A DNA stretch of 64,000 bases, taken from NCBI GenBank assembly GCA_963725615.1, contig CAVRZO010000019.1:62001-126000 (forward strand), in the 5' to 3' direction. The first letter of the stretch is position 1; every line of letters begins with the position of its first letter. Source of the DNA: JAIQFF01 sp963725615 (lineage in GTDB: Bacteria > Acidobacteriota > Terriglobia > Terriglobales > Acidobacteriaceae). Made by a program: the position numbers and the translations under genes. The notes below the pieces were generated by a model. That model saw only the letters and a program-made list of their open reading frames with translations, was not told where the DNA came from and ran no database searches. Shown in pieces: positions 45,883 through 55,221 of this stretch.

Positions 45883-46791
45883 TCAATCCAGCGGATCGGT
45901 TCCGATGAAAGTGGTTCTGGATTTTGACGCACCCCGCTCCTCCGCATGCTTCTCCAGTTTGCCGTCCCTGGCACCGCGCTGTAGGGCCGTTCCGAAGTGC
46001 GGTTCGATGGCCTCCGGGTTGCTGGTGTTCTGCGGGTTTGTGCCTTTTGAGAAGGAACCAAACTTCGCCGGAGATTGATCCCCACCGGCGCCGGATCCCG
46101 CCGCGGATGGTTTTCCGCCGGCCTGGGTCAAAGTCATAAAGAGCAGTTCCAGTCGGCTGGACACGCCCAGCTTGTCATAAACCCGGAAAAGGTAATTCTT
46201 GATGGTGTGCTGGCTCAGTCCAAGGCGCTCCGCAATTTCGCGATTGGTGAGTCCTTCGGCCAGGCTTCTGACCACATCCATTTCTCGCTTGGACAGCAGA
46301 CTCAGACCGTTGGCATCAACCGCGCGCACCACCGGGGAGGTGGCCAGCGCTTCCACCGCGAACGACAGCTGTTGACTGTTGGCCCAGATCTGGCCTTCGT
46401 ATACGCTGCGGATGCACTTGGAAAGAGTCTCCACCGAATCGTGCCGGCTGAATATTCCCCGGGCCCCGGCGCGAAACGCCTGCAGAACGCTCTCCTTCTT
46501 CGAGGAGTCCAGCAGCATGATGGCGAAAATGTCCGGGTTGGATGCGCGCAATTCCCGCAGAAGTTCGAAGCCGCGCAACGGCTCCTCGTCGAGATTGGAG
46601 CTCAGCACCACCACATTCACCCGGTGCAACTTCACGGCTGCGACCAGGTCGCGCGATTGCGCCGGCGGACTGATCACCTCGAGTTGCAAATCACGGCGTA
46701 GTGCATCCGCCAGCAACTGAGTATGAATCCGGGTGTCATCCGCCACCAGTACGCGGATCGTTTGTGCCCCAGAAGTTGGTGTTGGCTGCAT
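45883..46791 (-). CDS. LuxR-type response regulator without the phosphoacceptor Asp
   Basis: A 302-aa protein with an N-terminal receiver domain (residues 10-130, IRVLVADDTRIHTQLLADAL) and a C-terminal NarL/FixJ helix-turn-helix (about 205-270, LSKREMDVVRSLAEGLTNREIAERLGLSQHTIKNYLFRVYDKLGV). The acidic pocket DD is kept, but the strand-3 site reads VVVLSSNLD, with Ser about residue 65 where Asp is normally phosphorylated, so control is probably not by phosphotransfer. A Pro/Ser-rich tail of about 60 residues follows the HTH. A strong RBS (GGGAGGAAGC) precedes the ATG at 46791. Divergent from the EPS cluster, it is a candidate regulator of it. Confidence 0.85.
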   Translation of the reverse strand: MQPTPTSGAQTIRVLVADDTRIHTQLLADALRRDLQLEVISPPAQSRDLVAAVKLHRVNVVVLSSNLDEEPLRGFELLRELRASNPDIFAIMLLDSSKKESVLQAFRAGARGIFSRHDSVETLSKCIRSVYEGQIWANSQQLSFAVEALATSPVVRAVDANGLSLLSKREMDVVRSLAEGLTNREIAERLGLSQHTIKNYLFRVYDKLGVSSRLELLFMTLTQAGGKPSAAGSGAGGDQSPAKFGSFSKGTNPQNTSNPEAIEPHFGTALQRGARDGKLEKHAEERGASKSRTTFIGTDPLD

Positions 46792-47471
46792 AGCTTCCTC
46801 CCAGCGGAATTTAGGTCGAACCACTCGCCGACCCTTTTGCGCCGACGGCTGTAGAGAACAAATCACTTCAGACGGAGAATTTTTTCTCCGAGACAAGGGG
46901 AGGAGAAAATAGGGACTCGCGGGGGAGGCCCCGTTCTGGCGGCGCTTTCGAGATTTTAGCGTAAATTGACGAAACGAATCAATCGAAGAGTTGAACTAGA
47001 TTGCAACATTCGGCGATATGGCACAAAAGTCTCATTGTGACATATATAAATATGACTGTGGGACACATGTGTCTAGGACGCACTTCATGGTTGCGTACCA
47101 TATACATAAATATAATGCTATGTATTATCATATACATGCATGAAATACATTCTACGATCCTTAAGATCATAGATTTCCGTCGCGACAAGACTTGTATAGT
47201 ACTATGCTCTCTAGCTTATTATTCCTATTACATAGGTACTACATTCTCTATCTGTAGGAGATTACCTTCGCCGGGTTAAGATGCCTCTTGCAGGCCTTTG
47301 CATCCGGCAGTAGTCTGCAATAGTTATTCGGGCAGTTTTGATCAGTCTCTCCCCCCTGCGTTGCCCCAGCTCCAGACAATCTATGCGTCATCCCAGGGTC
47401 ACACTTGTGACTCAGAGGGCGAAGCTATCAATACCAGTCAACAAATCTCGGAAAATCTCAGCGCGGACACC
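46792..47471. promoter_or_regulatory. 680-bp AT-rich divergent control region of the EPS cluster
   Basis: No coding sequence. The middle (about 47030-47270) is much richer in A+T than the rest of the window (repeated ATATA/ATACAT tracts) and contains the perfect palindrome GACACATGTGTC (47062-47073) and several TACAT/ATGTA near-palindromes. Downstream of about 47280, base composition returns to normal, giving a leader of up to about 190 nt before the antiterminator gene. It is probably the main EPS promoter and binding platform for the LuxR-type regulator or a nucleoid protein. Confidence 0.6.
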
Positions 47472-47984
47472 ATGATCAAGCACGAGCCGGCAAACTGGTA
47501 TGCGGTGCAGACCCGCGCGCGCAACGAGAAAGTAGTGTGTGAAAGACTTCAGGAACAAGGCTTAGCCACTTTCTTGCCGCTGGTCACCGAAGTGCGACGT
47601 TGGAGTGATCGCAAGAAAAAAGTTGAGCTGCCGTTGTTCAGTTGTTACGTGTTCGTCAAACTGACCTTCACCAACAGTGACGAGCGCATGCGTGTGTATC
47701 GCACCAGCGGAGTGTTTCGCATCGTCAGCATGCGCGGAGAAGCAGTCCCGATTCCTGACGAACAGATCGATGCGCTGCGCACCGTGGTCACACAGCAGGT
47801 GCCCTGGTCGGCCCATCCCTTTCTGAAGATCGGACAGCGAGTGCGCATTCGCGGCGGTTCACTCGAAGGAGTCGAGGGCGTACTGCTCTCGCGGAATGGC
47901 GATCGCACGCTGATTATTTCAGTCGACGCAATCCAGCGCTCTCTGGCGGTGAGCGTCGAAGGCTACGACGTCGAAGCGCTTTAA
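47472..47984 (+). CDS. UpxY/RfaH-like NusG-family transcription antiterminator
   Basis: A 170-aa specialised NusG paralogue. The NGN domain (ANWYAVQTRARNEKVVCERLQEQGLATFLP, LFSCYVFVKL, FRIVSMRGEAVPIPDEQIDAL) is followed by a KOW domain (IGQRVRIRGGSLEGVEGVLLSRNGDRTLIISV). Proteins of this kind are encoded at the head of polysaccharide operons and let RNA polymerase read through the long cluster. The ATG at 47472 fits the domain start; the frame is open upstream but has no coding character. Followed 66 nt later by the NtrC-like gene. Confidence 0.9.
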   Translation: MIKHEPANWYAVQTRARNEKVVCERLQEQGLATFLPLVTEVRRWSDRKKKVELPLFSCYVFVKLTFTNSDERMRVYRTSGVFRIVSMRGEAVPIPDEQIDALRTVVTQQVPWSAHPFLKIGQRVRIRGGSLEGVEGVLLSRNGDRTLIISVDAIQRSLAVSVEGYDVEAL

Positions 47985-48050
47985 GTCTTAACTCCCCCCG
48001 CAGTTGTCACAAGATTTTGTACGGAGTCTCCCCCCTTGATCGAAAATTTC

Positions 48051-49526
48051 ATGGAATCAGCCCAAATTTTACTGGTAAGCAAGGAAAGATCGGCTCGCGA
48101 TCTCGACTGGATTCCGGGTGAAAATCCGGGCTGGCAGCTGGAAACCGCGGGCAGTGGCTGGGAAGCCCTGGAGCGCGTCCACGCCGGACACGGTCCGGAT
48201 CTTATCGTGCTTGACCTGATGCGCGGCGACGCCGATGGACTGCACACCCTGCGCTGGCTGCGCCGGGTCCGTCCCGACCTCCCGGTGGTCGTTCTGGCTA
48301 CCTCCGACGATGCCAGTCAGAAGCTGGAAGCGATCCGCCTGGGAGCCCAGGATTATCTGGTCCGGCCGCTGCGGCCGGAACAGCTCGCGGCCGCCATCCG
48401 CCGTTCGCTCTTTTATGACAGCGAGAGCGGTGAGAGCGAAATCGCAGCCGACGAAATTGAGCAAATCGGTGACGACCTGTTCTTTGTCGCCGCCAGTCCC
48501 AGCATGCGCAAGATGCGGGCTCAGGCGGAACTGCTGGCCCAGACCAGCGCACCCGTCCTTATCTCGGGTGAGAATGGCACCGGCAAGGAGTTGGCGGCCC
48601 GCCTGATTCACAAGTTGTCGGTGCGCTCCGGCTTCCGCTTTCTCAAGATCAATTGCGCCACCCTGCCGGCCGACGTGCACGAGAGCGAACTGTTCGGAGT
48701 GAACAACAATGGACGCTCCAAGCCCGGCAAACTCGAGCTCTGTCAAAGAGGCACGCTGTTCCTGAACGAGATTACCGAAATGCCCCTGAGCCTGCAGGCC
48801 AAGCTGTTGCACGTCCTGCAGGACGGATATTTCTTCCGGGCGAATGGGGACACCCGGATCGAGATGGATGTACGGATCCTGGCGGCCACCCAGGTCAACA
48901 TCGAACAGGCGATTGCCTCACGCAAACTTCGCGAAGACCTGTACTACCGCCTGAGCGCGTTCACCGTGCATGTGCCAGCCCTGCGCCAGCGCAAAGAGGA
49001 AATCCCTCTCTTGCTGGGCCACTTCATGAATCAGCTGGCGCGGCGCTACAGCCTGCCGGCGCGGATTTTCTCGGCGGCGGCGCTCGAGGCCTGTCAGCAG
49101 CATTCCTGGCCGGGAAATCTTCGGGAACTGGAAAAATTTGTGAAGCGCTACCTGGTGGTGGGTGATGGGACGGCCAACCTGGGCGCGTCCGACGCGGACG
49201 GCGATATGGCGTTCTGGAACGCTTATCTGCCCCAGAGCGAAAAGTCCGGGTTCGCGCTTGACTCGGCCGAGCCGCAATCCGCCATCTCCGGTCTGAAATC
49301 GCTGGTCCAGAGCGTCAAGGGAGAAGCCGAGCGCAACGCCATCACCACCGCGCTCGAGCAGGCCCGCTGGAACCGCAAGGCGGCGGCCCGGCTGCTGAAG
49401 GTCAGCTACCGGACCTTGCTGTACAAGATCGAGCAATACCACATGACTCCTCCCGCCAGCCAGTTGTCCGGTTACGGCAGCGGCAGCGGAGGACTGAGGG
49501 AACGCAGTGCCTACCAAAAAGGGTAG
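48051..49526 (+). CDS. NtrC-like regulator lacking the GAFTGA loop and Walker B Asp
   Basis: A 491-aa protein: receiver (1-120, Asp55 in VLDLM present, K-to-R at YLVRP), AAA+ domain (about 145-375) and Fis-type HTH (about 440-470, ALEQARWNRKAAARLLKVSYRTLLYKI). Walker A (SGENGTGKE, about 173-180) is intact. Where sigma54 activators have GAFTGA, this protein reads ESELFGVNNNGRSKPGKLE, and Walker B reads GTLFLNEI with Asn239 for the normal Asp. It therefore should not remodel sigma54 polymerase or hydrolyse ATP well, and may act as a DNA-binding repressor or a sigma70-type regulator. The position between antiterminator and wza links it to EPS control. Confidence 0.88.
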   Translation: MESAQILLVSKERSARDLDWIPGENPGWQLETAGSGWEALERVHAGHGPDLIVLDLMRGDADGLHTLRWLRRVRPDLPVVVLATSDDASQKLEAIRLGAQDYLVRPLRPEQLAAAIRRSLFYDSESGESEIAADEIEQIGDDLFFVAASPSMRKMRAQAELLAQTSAPVLISGENGTGKELAARLIHKLSVRSGFRFLKINCATLPADVHESELFGVNNNGRSKPGKLELCQRGTLFLNEITEMPLSLQAKLLHVLQDGYFFRANGDTRIEMDVRILAATQVNIEQAIASRKLREDLYYRLSAFTVHVPALRQRKEEIPLLLGHFMNQLARRYSLPARIFSAAALEACQQHSWPGNLRELEKFVKRYLVVGDGTANLGASDADGDMAFWNAYLPQSEKSGFALDSAEPQSAISGLKSLVQSVKGEAERNAITTALEQARWNRKAAARLLKVSYRTLLYKIEQYHMTPPASQLSGYGSGSGGLRERSAYQKG

Positions 49527-49647
49527 GTAGTCATGCCAACGGCGCGAGCCGAAAAGACATCCCAAGAATAGAGATTCCAACTTCGCCGCATACGCAACAC
49601 GACCGGTGAGCGTCGCAAGCAACAGGACGACCGGATCAGAGGTCATC

Positions 49648-50658
49648 ATGCAATTGTTAAAAAAAATTCGGGCACCATTCTTCATGGTTCTACTGCTGGC
49701 ATTCGTCACCGTCGCGGGCAACCTCAACGCGTGGTCGCAGGACAAGGCATCGTCCTCGGCAAAGCTGGAGCAGCCGGCCGCGTCGACAACCAATCCGTCC
49801 GCAAGCAGCGCAACCGTCGCGCCGCGCAAGAACCCGAGCGTGCCGGTGATCGGCGAAGGCGATCTGCTCAAGGTCAGCGTTCTCGGCGTGCCTGAGTCCG
49901 ATCAAGAGGTACGGGTGAGCGCGGATGGAACCATTTTCTTGAACTTCATTGGGGCCGTAGCGGTGGCCGGACAAACCACCGAGCAGGCCCAGGGGATCAT
50001 CGCGAAAAAGCTGATCGCGGGTGGCTTCTTCCGGGACCCCCAAGTTTCTGTCTTTGCCAAAGAATATGCCACCCAGGGAGTCTCAGTGCTGGGCGAAGTG
50101 CAGAAGCCGGGAGTCTATCCCCTGCTGGGTGCTCGCACCCTGTTTGACGTCTTGTCGCTCGCCGGTGGCACCTCCGCCAGAGCCGGGAAACTGGTAAGTA
50201 TTACGCATCGCGATACCCCGCAGACGCCGACCACGGTAGCTCTGTCGAATGACGCTTCCGAGTCCGTTCACAGCAATATCGATGTTTTCCCAGGCGACAC
50301 GATCGTGGTCTCCAGGGCCGGCATGGTGTACATCGTTGGAGATGTTAAGAAGCCAGGCGGAGTGCCTATCGATAATGGCAGCATGACGGTTCTGCAGGCC
50401 ATGGCTATGGCGGAAGGCCAGAACCCGACCGCGGCGATGAACAAATCCAAGCTGATCCGAAGGTTGCCGGGCGGCGAACCGAAAGAGATTCCGCTGGCCC
50501 TCGGGGACATGCTTTCATCCAAGATTCCGGACGTTCATCTGCAGGCCGACGACATCATCTTTGTTCCGAACAGCAAGGCCAAGAGCGCGACCAAGCGCAC
50601 CATGGAAGCGATCATTCAAACCGCAACCGGAATGGCGATTTACGGAGCGCGCTTCTGA
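49648..50658 (+). CDS. wza: Polysaccharide export outer-membrane protein (Wza-like)
   Basis: A 336-aa protein with a signal peptide (FFMVLLLAFVTVAGNLNAWSQ), a Poly_export domain (about 65-145, VPVIGEGDLLKVSVLGVPESDQEVRVSADGTIFLNFIG) and SLBB beta-grasp domains (about 150-300, GVSVLGEVQKPGVYPL; VYIVGDVKKPGGVPI). It would form the outer-membrane ring through which the capsule/EPS polymer leaves, docked on the Wzc-like protein encoded 160 nt downstream. No lipobox is visible, unlike E. coli Wza. The ATG at 49648 begins the signal peptide. Confidence 0.9.
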   Translation: MQLLKKIRAPFFMVLLLAFVTVAGNLNAWSQDKASSSAKLEQPAASTTNPSASSATVAPRKNPSVPVIGEGDLLKVSVLGVPESDQEVRVSADGTIFLNFIGAVAVAGQTTEQAQGIIAKKLIAGGFFRDPQVSVFAKEYATQGVSVLGEVQKPGVYPLLGARTLFDVLSLAGGTSARAGKLVSITHRDTPQTPTTVALSNDASESVHSNIDVFPGDTIVVSRAGMVYIVGDVKKPGGVPIDNGSMTVLQAMAMAEGQNPTAAMNKSKLIRRLPGGEPKEIPLALGDMLSSKIPDVHLQADDIIFVPNSKAKSATKRTMEAIIQTATGMAIYGARF

Positions 50659-50818
50659 GATCGGCGGATCGTAAGTCGTTCCGGCGAGTCCGAAGGTTTG
50701 TCAGTTGGGTGGTTCAGGAAATTGCAGATCGGCAAGTCGCACGAGTGAGTGAACTGGGCAACGCTACCCCGGTAGAACGACCGAGCCGGGTATTCAATAT
50801 GGGTATTGGAGGCACGGC

Positions 50819-53095
50819 GTGAGTAAGAACTTTGAATTGATGCGGCGAGCGGGAAACGGTTTTGAACGCAAGCAGCCAGCTTACCTTGACGTTCATGCGG
50901 AACAGCTACCGTCGCCCTCCATCTTAGGCCAGGCGGTCGAGAGCCATTCCCTCGATTGGAGGCGCGCGCTCGATGTTCTGGCCAAGCATTGGAGGCTGTC
51001 CGCCATTTTCGCCATTGCCGTGTTTCTCACCGTGGTTGGGGTCACGTATTTTACCCGGCCGGTGTATGAAGCCACGGCGCGCATGGAGATTGATCCGTCG
51101 GGAGAAACCTTCTCCCTGGACGGGAGCTCCGGGTCGACCGATTCCGAGTACCTGGAAACTCAGGCCCAGGTCCTGCAGAGCGGCGGCGTGGCGGTGGACG
51201 TCATTCGCAAGCTGCACCTGGACCAGAATCCTGAACTCGTCGGCGACGGCAACCCGGAAGAGAACTCGAACGCCGCGGCCCCGGATTCCACCGTCAGCGG
51301 CATGCAGCTCACGCTCCGGGAAAAGCAGGCGCTGCACAGATTCTCCGGCCTGCTGACGGTACGTCGCGATACGGCGAGCCGTCTGGTTCTGGTCGGCTTT
51401 GCCAGCCATGATCCCCAGCTGGCGGCCCTGGTCGCGAACACCGTCGTGCAGACCTTTATCGATGACACCTTTCAGAACCGGCACAACTCCATCATGAAGG
51501 CTTCCGAGTGGCTGTCGAAACAGCTCGACGACATTCGCAGCAAGATGGAGACCTCCAGCCGCGCCTTGGCCGAATTCCAGGGAACCATCGGAGTTTCGGA
51601 CATGGAGGGCGACAAGAGCACCTACACCGAGCACATGGGCGAACTCAGCCGCCAGTTCACGCAGGCGGAAGCGGAGAGGATCCAGCTCCAGGCCCTGCTC
51701 AAGAACGAAAACGGCAATCCCGATTCGCTTCCCGAGGTTCGCAACAGTCCGGTGGTGCAGCAGTTGAGCCAGAAATTGGCTGAACAGCGTGCTGAACTTT
51801 CTCAGGCGCTGGTGGTCTATGGCAGCAATCACCCGGTCGCGAAGAAGCTGCAGAGCCAGGTGGATGAATTGCAGAGCCAGTTGAACGGCCAGAAGCATGC
51901 CATCGTCAATTCCATGAAGGCCAGCTATGCGGCAGCCGAAGCGCGTGAACAGCTGATGGCGGCCGAGATGAAAGGCACGACCAAAGAAATAGGACAGATG
52001 GCGCAATACACCGCGCTCAAGAAGGAAGTGCAGACCGAAGTAGACCTGTACAACTCGCTCTACGCCAAGATCAAGGAAGCGGGCATCGCCGCCGCTTCGA
52101 AGTCGGCCAACATTCGCATTGTGGACCCGGCCCTGGTGCCCGACACCCCCAGCAAACCACGCTGGGTGCTGAACCTGGCGCTGGGCCTTCTGGGCGCGGC
52201 TTTCGGAGGCGTCATGCTGGCCTTCGTCGCGGAAGAACTGGACAACAAGCTGCGTTCGCCCGAAGACATCAAGGAATGGATTGGCAACTCGAACGTTTCC
52301 ATCATTCCTGTCATCGGCGAAGCAGAGCGCCAGGAAGCGCGCTTGACCTGGTCAAAGCGCATTGTGGGATTCCTGCCCACGGCCTCAACCACCACCGAGG
52401 ACTCGCTCACCAACAATTTCTTCCTGGAGAGGCCGAACTCGCCTGAAGGCGAAGCGGTGCAGGCTCTCTATGGTTCCATCATGCTTTCCCGGCACGGCCA
52501 TCCTCCGCAGGCCCTGCTGATTACTTCCGGCTTCCCGGGAGAAGGCAAGACCACGGTGGCTCTGAATCTTTCTTACGCGCTGGCCAAGCAGGGCCGGACG
52601 TGCCTGGTGGATGCCGACCTGCGCAAGGGAAGACTGGCTCGCGCCTTTGGCCTGACCTCGAACGAGGGGTTGAGCGAGGTCTTGCGCGAAGACATGACGC
52701 TGGACAGTACCTTGCTTGAAGTCCCGGGCATGCCCAGCCTGTCGATCCTGCCGGCAGGTACGCTGAAAGGGAATGCCGGCCAGCTCATCTGCTCCCAGAC
52801 CATGCAGCAAATCGTGCAGGACCTGCGCGAGCGTTTTCAGTTCGTGGTCATCGATTCCGCGCCGATCCTGCCCTTCGTAGACGGGCGGGCGCTCTCTACC
52901 TTGGCTGACGCCGTGATCCTGGTCGGTCGATCGGGCATCACCACCCGTCAGGCCATGCGGCGCAGTGTGGAGCTGCTTTCCGAGATTCATGGAGCTCCCA
53001 TTCTGCAAGTCGTGCTCAACGCGGCGCAGCAGAGCTCCATCGACTACAAGCATTACGGGTATGGGTACACGTACGAGGACACGACGCAACGCTGA
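50819..53095 (+). CDS. wzc: Polysaccharide co-polymerase / bacterial tyrosine kinase (Wzc-like)
   Basis: A 758-aa inner-membrane protein. A Wzz domain with TM1 (about residues 62-82, LSAIFAIAVFLTVVGVTYF), a long periplasmic coiled coil, a GNVR-type region, TM2 (about 445-470) and a cytosolic BY-kinase domain (about 560-758) are in order. Walker A is SGFPGEGKTTVALNL, Walker A' is CLVDADLRKG, Walker B is FVVIDSAPI, and a Tyr cluster (YKHYGYGYTYED) for autophosphorylation lies at the C-terminus. It controls chain length and export with Wza. The GTG at 50819 is used, supported by a GGAGG five nt upstream; ATG 50837 is possible. Confidence 0.92.
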   Translation: MSKNFELMRRAGNGFERKQPAYLDVHAEQLPSPSILGQAVESHSLDWRRALDVLAKHWRLSAIFAIAVFLTVVGVTYFTRPVYEATARMEIDPSGETFSLDGSSGSTDSEYLETQAQVLQSGGVAVDVIRKLHLDQNPELVGDGNPEENSNAAAPDSTVSGMQLTLREKQALHRFSGLLTVRRDTASRLVLVGFASHDPQLAALVANTVVQTFIDDTFQNRHNSIMKASEWLSKQLDDIRSKMETSSRALAEFQGTIGVSDMEGDKSTYTEHMGELSRQFTQAEAERIQLQALLKNENGNPDSLPEVRNSPVVQQLSQKLAEQRAELSQALVVYGSNHPVAKKLQSQVDELQSQLNGQKHAIVNSMKASYAAAEAREQLMAAEMKGTTKEIGQMAQYTALKKEVQTEVDLYNSLYAKIKEAGIAAASKSANIRIVDPALVPDTPSKPRWVLNLALGLLGAAFGGVMLAFVAEELDNKLRSPEDIKEWIGNSNVSIIPVIGEAERQEARLTWSKRIVGFLPTASTTTEDSLTNNFFLERPNSPEGEAVQALYGSIMLSRHGHPPQALLITSGFPGEGKTTVALNLSYALAKQGRTCLVDADLRKGRLARAFGLTSNEGLSEVLREDMTLDSTLLEVPGMPSLSILPAGTLKGNAGQLICSQTMQQIVQDLRERFQFVVIDSAPILPFVDGRALSTLADAVILVGRSGITTRQAMRRSVELLSEIHGAPILQVVLNAAQQSSIDYKHYGYGYTYEDTTQR

Positions 53096-53223
53096 TCGGA
53101 GTCCGCGTCGTCTCCGCGCACCAATAGACTTTCCCGGGCCCAGTTTTAGCTTGCTGCCGTAAACACCACGGGTTGGAAAGTGGCCGAATGCAATTTCGCA
53201 CACTGACGAGAGAGGACAATGTC

Positions 53224-55209
53224 ATGTCCGCCGGAACTATAGAACATGTCGGTAACGCTCTGAAGGTCAAGTCCGAGAGCAATGGTTTCTTAAAGTATCG
53301 GTCTGCGCTGATTTTCTCATCGCAAGCCGTGCTCATCGTGCTGACCTACTACGCCAGCTTCCTGCTGCGCCTGGACACCGACTTTGATGCTGCCAATCGA
53401 GCGATGTTCTGGAAGACCCTTCCGTTTGTCCTGATAATCAAGCTGGTGCTGTCCTACCAGTGCGGACTGATGCATGGCTGGTGGCGCTATGTCGGCATCA
53501 GCGACCTGCTGGATATCAGCAAAGCCTCGGTGTTGAGCTCCTCACTGATTTTCTGCCTGGTGCAGGCCGTCCTCCGGCTCCCGGGATATCCCCGCTCGGT
53601 GGTTGTCATCGACTTGTTTCTGACCATTATGGTGCTGGGCGGCGCCCGCTTCGCAGTCCGCGCCTACACCGAACGCGCGCGCACCTACGGGGCGCAACGC
53701 AACACGCTCGTCGTAGGCGCGGGCGAAGCGGGTAGCGCCATCGTTCGCGAGTTGAAACAGAACTCTGCTCTCAACTACAACCCGGTCGGTTTTGTGGACG
53801 ACGATCTCAGCAAGAAAGGCGTCAAGATCCACGGAGTCAAAGTTCTGGGCAGCACAGACGCCCTGCACGAGTTGATCATCGAACACCGGGCCAGCTGCGT
53901 CATGATTGCCATTCCCCAGGTCAAGGGCCGCCTGGTCGAAAGAATTATCGCCAAATGCCGTGAGTGCAAGGTGGATTTCAAGATCCTGCCACCCATCGGC
54001 GAGTTGATCAACAGGCCGCCTTCGATCAGCCAGGTGCGCCAGTTGCGGGTGGAAGACCTGCTGGAACGCGATCCGGTCACGCTCGATATGGACCAGATTC
54101 GCGGGCGCATCGAGGACAAGGTGCTGCTGGTCACCGGGGCGGGCGGTTCGATCGGGTCCGAGCTGGTGCGGCAAGCCGCTGCGCTCAACCCCAGGCAGCT
54201 GGTTTTGCTGGACCGGTCGGAGAATGACCTGTTCAAGCTGGGCCACGAACTCTCGCGCAAATTTCCTCACCTGGACTACGTTCCCGTCGTCGGTGATATT
54301 CAGGACGTGACCTTGCTGCGGGATGTGTTTGCTACCCACCGTCCCCAGTCGGTCTTCCACGCCGCAGCCTATAAGCATGTTCCCATGATGGAGAGGAATT
54401 GCTTCCAGGCCATCACCAACAACATTTTCGGCACCTACAACGTCGCCCTGCTTTCCCGGCAGTACAGGGTGGAGGATTTCGTCTTGATCTCCTCCGACAA
54501 AGCAGTGAACCCAACCAACATCATGGGAGTCACCAAGCGGGTCGCGGAGCTGATCATGCAGGGGCTGCAGGACGGTACCACCCGCTTCATGGCAGTCAGG
54601 TTCGGCAACGTGCTGGGCAGCAACGGCAGCGCCTTGCCGCTGTTCGAGCAGCAGATCGCCGCCGGCGGTCCGGTGACGGTCACGCATCCCGATGCCCGGC
54701 GGTACTTCATGACCATTCCCGAGGCGGTGCAGCTGGTGTTGCAGGCCTCCAGCATGGGTAAGGGCGGAGAAATCTTTGTTCTCGATATGGGCGAGCCGGT
54801 CCGCATTCTGGACCTGGTACGCAACCTGATCCGGCTCTCCGGCTTCGAACCCGACCGCGATATCAAGATTGACTTTGTGGGCTTGCGTCCCGGAGAAAAG
54901 ATGTTCGAAGAACTCAAGCTCGAAGGCGAAGATGTGAAGCCGACCGCGCATGAGAAGATCCGGCTCCTGACTGGAAGCCGGACGACGTTCGAACAGATGT
55001 CGAGTTGGCTCGACGAACTCTCTGTACTCGTCCAGGCGAAAAACGTGCACGGTCTGGTCACCAAGCTGGTGACGATCGTGCCCGAATATTGGCCGAGTCC
55101 TGAGATTATCTCGTTGGGTGCGATTGATCGCCACGATCAGGCGCTGAACCACCAGTTGGCCCGCGCCACCCTGGCGTCGGCGCCGCAATCCGCCGAATCG
55201 GCTGCCTAA
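53224..55209 (+). CDS. FlaA1/CapD/WbpM-type membrane-bound UDP-sugar 4,6-dehydratase
   Basis: A 661-aa protein with four N-terminal TM helices (about residues 20-140), a first Rossmann-like CoA/NAD-binding-type domain (about 155-270, VVGAGEAGSAIVREL) and the catalytic SDR domain (about 295-590: VTGAGGSIGSELVRQ, FHAAAYKHVPMME, SSDKAVNPTNIMGVTKR). It converts UDP-GlcNAc to a 4-keto-6-deoxy sugar, the precursor for QuiNAc, FucNAc or diamino sugars. The later DegT aminotransferase in this cluster is a natural partner for the 4-keto product. The ATG at 53224 gives the normal start. Confidence 0.92.
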   Translation: MSAGTIEHVGNALKVKSESNGFLKYRSALIFSSQAVLIVLTYYASFLLRLDTDFDAANRAMFWKTLPFVLIIKLVLSYQCGLMHGWWRYVGISDLLDISKASVLSSSLIFCLVQAVLRLPGYPRSVVVIDLFLTIMVLGGARFAVRAYTERARTYGAQRNTLVVGAGEAGSAIVRELKQNSALNYNPVGFVDDDLSKKGVKIHGVKVLGSTDALHELIIEHRASCVMIAIPQVKGRLVERIIAKCRECKVDFKILPPIGELINRPPSISQVRQLRVEDLLERDPVTLDMDQIRGRIEDKVLLVTGAGGSIGSELVRQAAALNPRQLVLLDRSENDLFKLGHELSRKFPHLDYVPVVGDIQDVTLLRDVFATHRPQSVFHAAAYKHVPMMERNCFQAITNNIFGTYNVALLSRQYRVEDFVLISSDKAVNPTNIMGVTKRVAELIMQGLQDGTTRFMAVRFGNVLGSNGSALPLFEQQIAAGGPVTVTHPDARRYFMTIPEAVQLVLQASSMGKGGEIFVLDMGEPVRILDLVRNLIRLSGFEPDRDIKIDFVGLRPGEKMFEELKLEGEDVKPTAHEKIRLLTGSRTTFEQMSSWLDELSVLVQAKNVHGLVTKLVTIVPEYWPSPEIISLGAIDRHDQALNHQLARATLASAPQSAESAA

Positions 55210-55221
55210 GACAATTTATTT

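Noticed and set aside
53542..55188. Long antisense open frame (548 codons) over the FlaA1/CapD gene
   Set aside because: It is the shadow of a high-GC gene whose + strand product has all family motifs; no signal, domain or RBS on the - strand.
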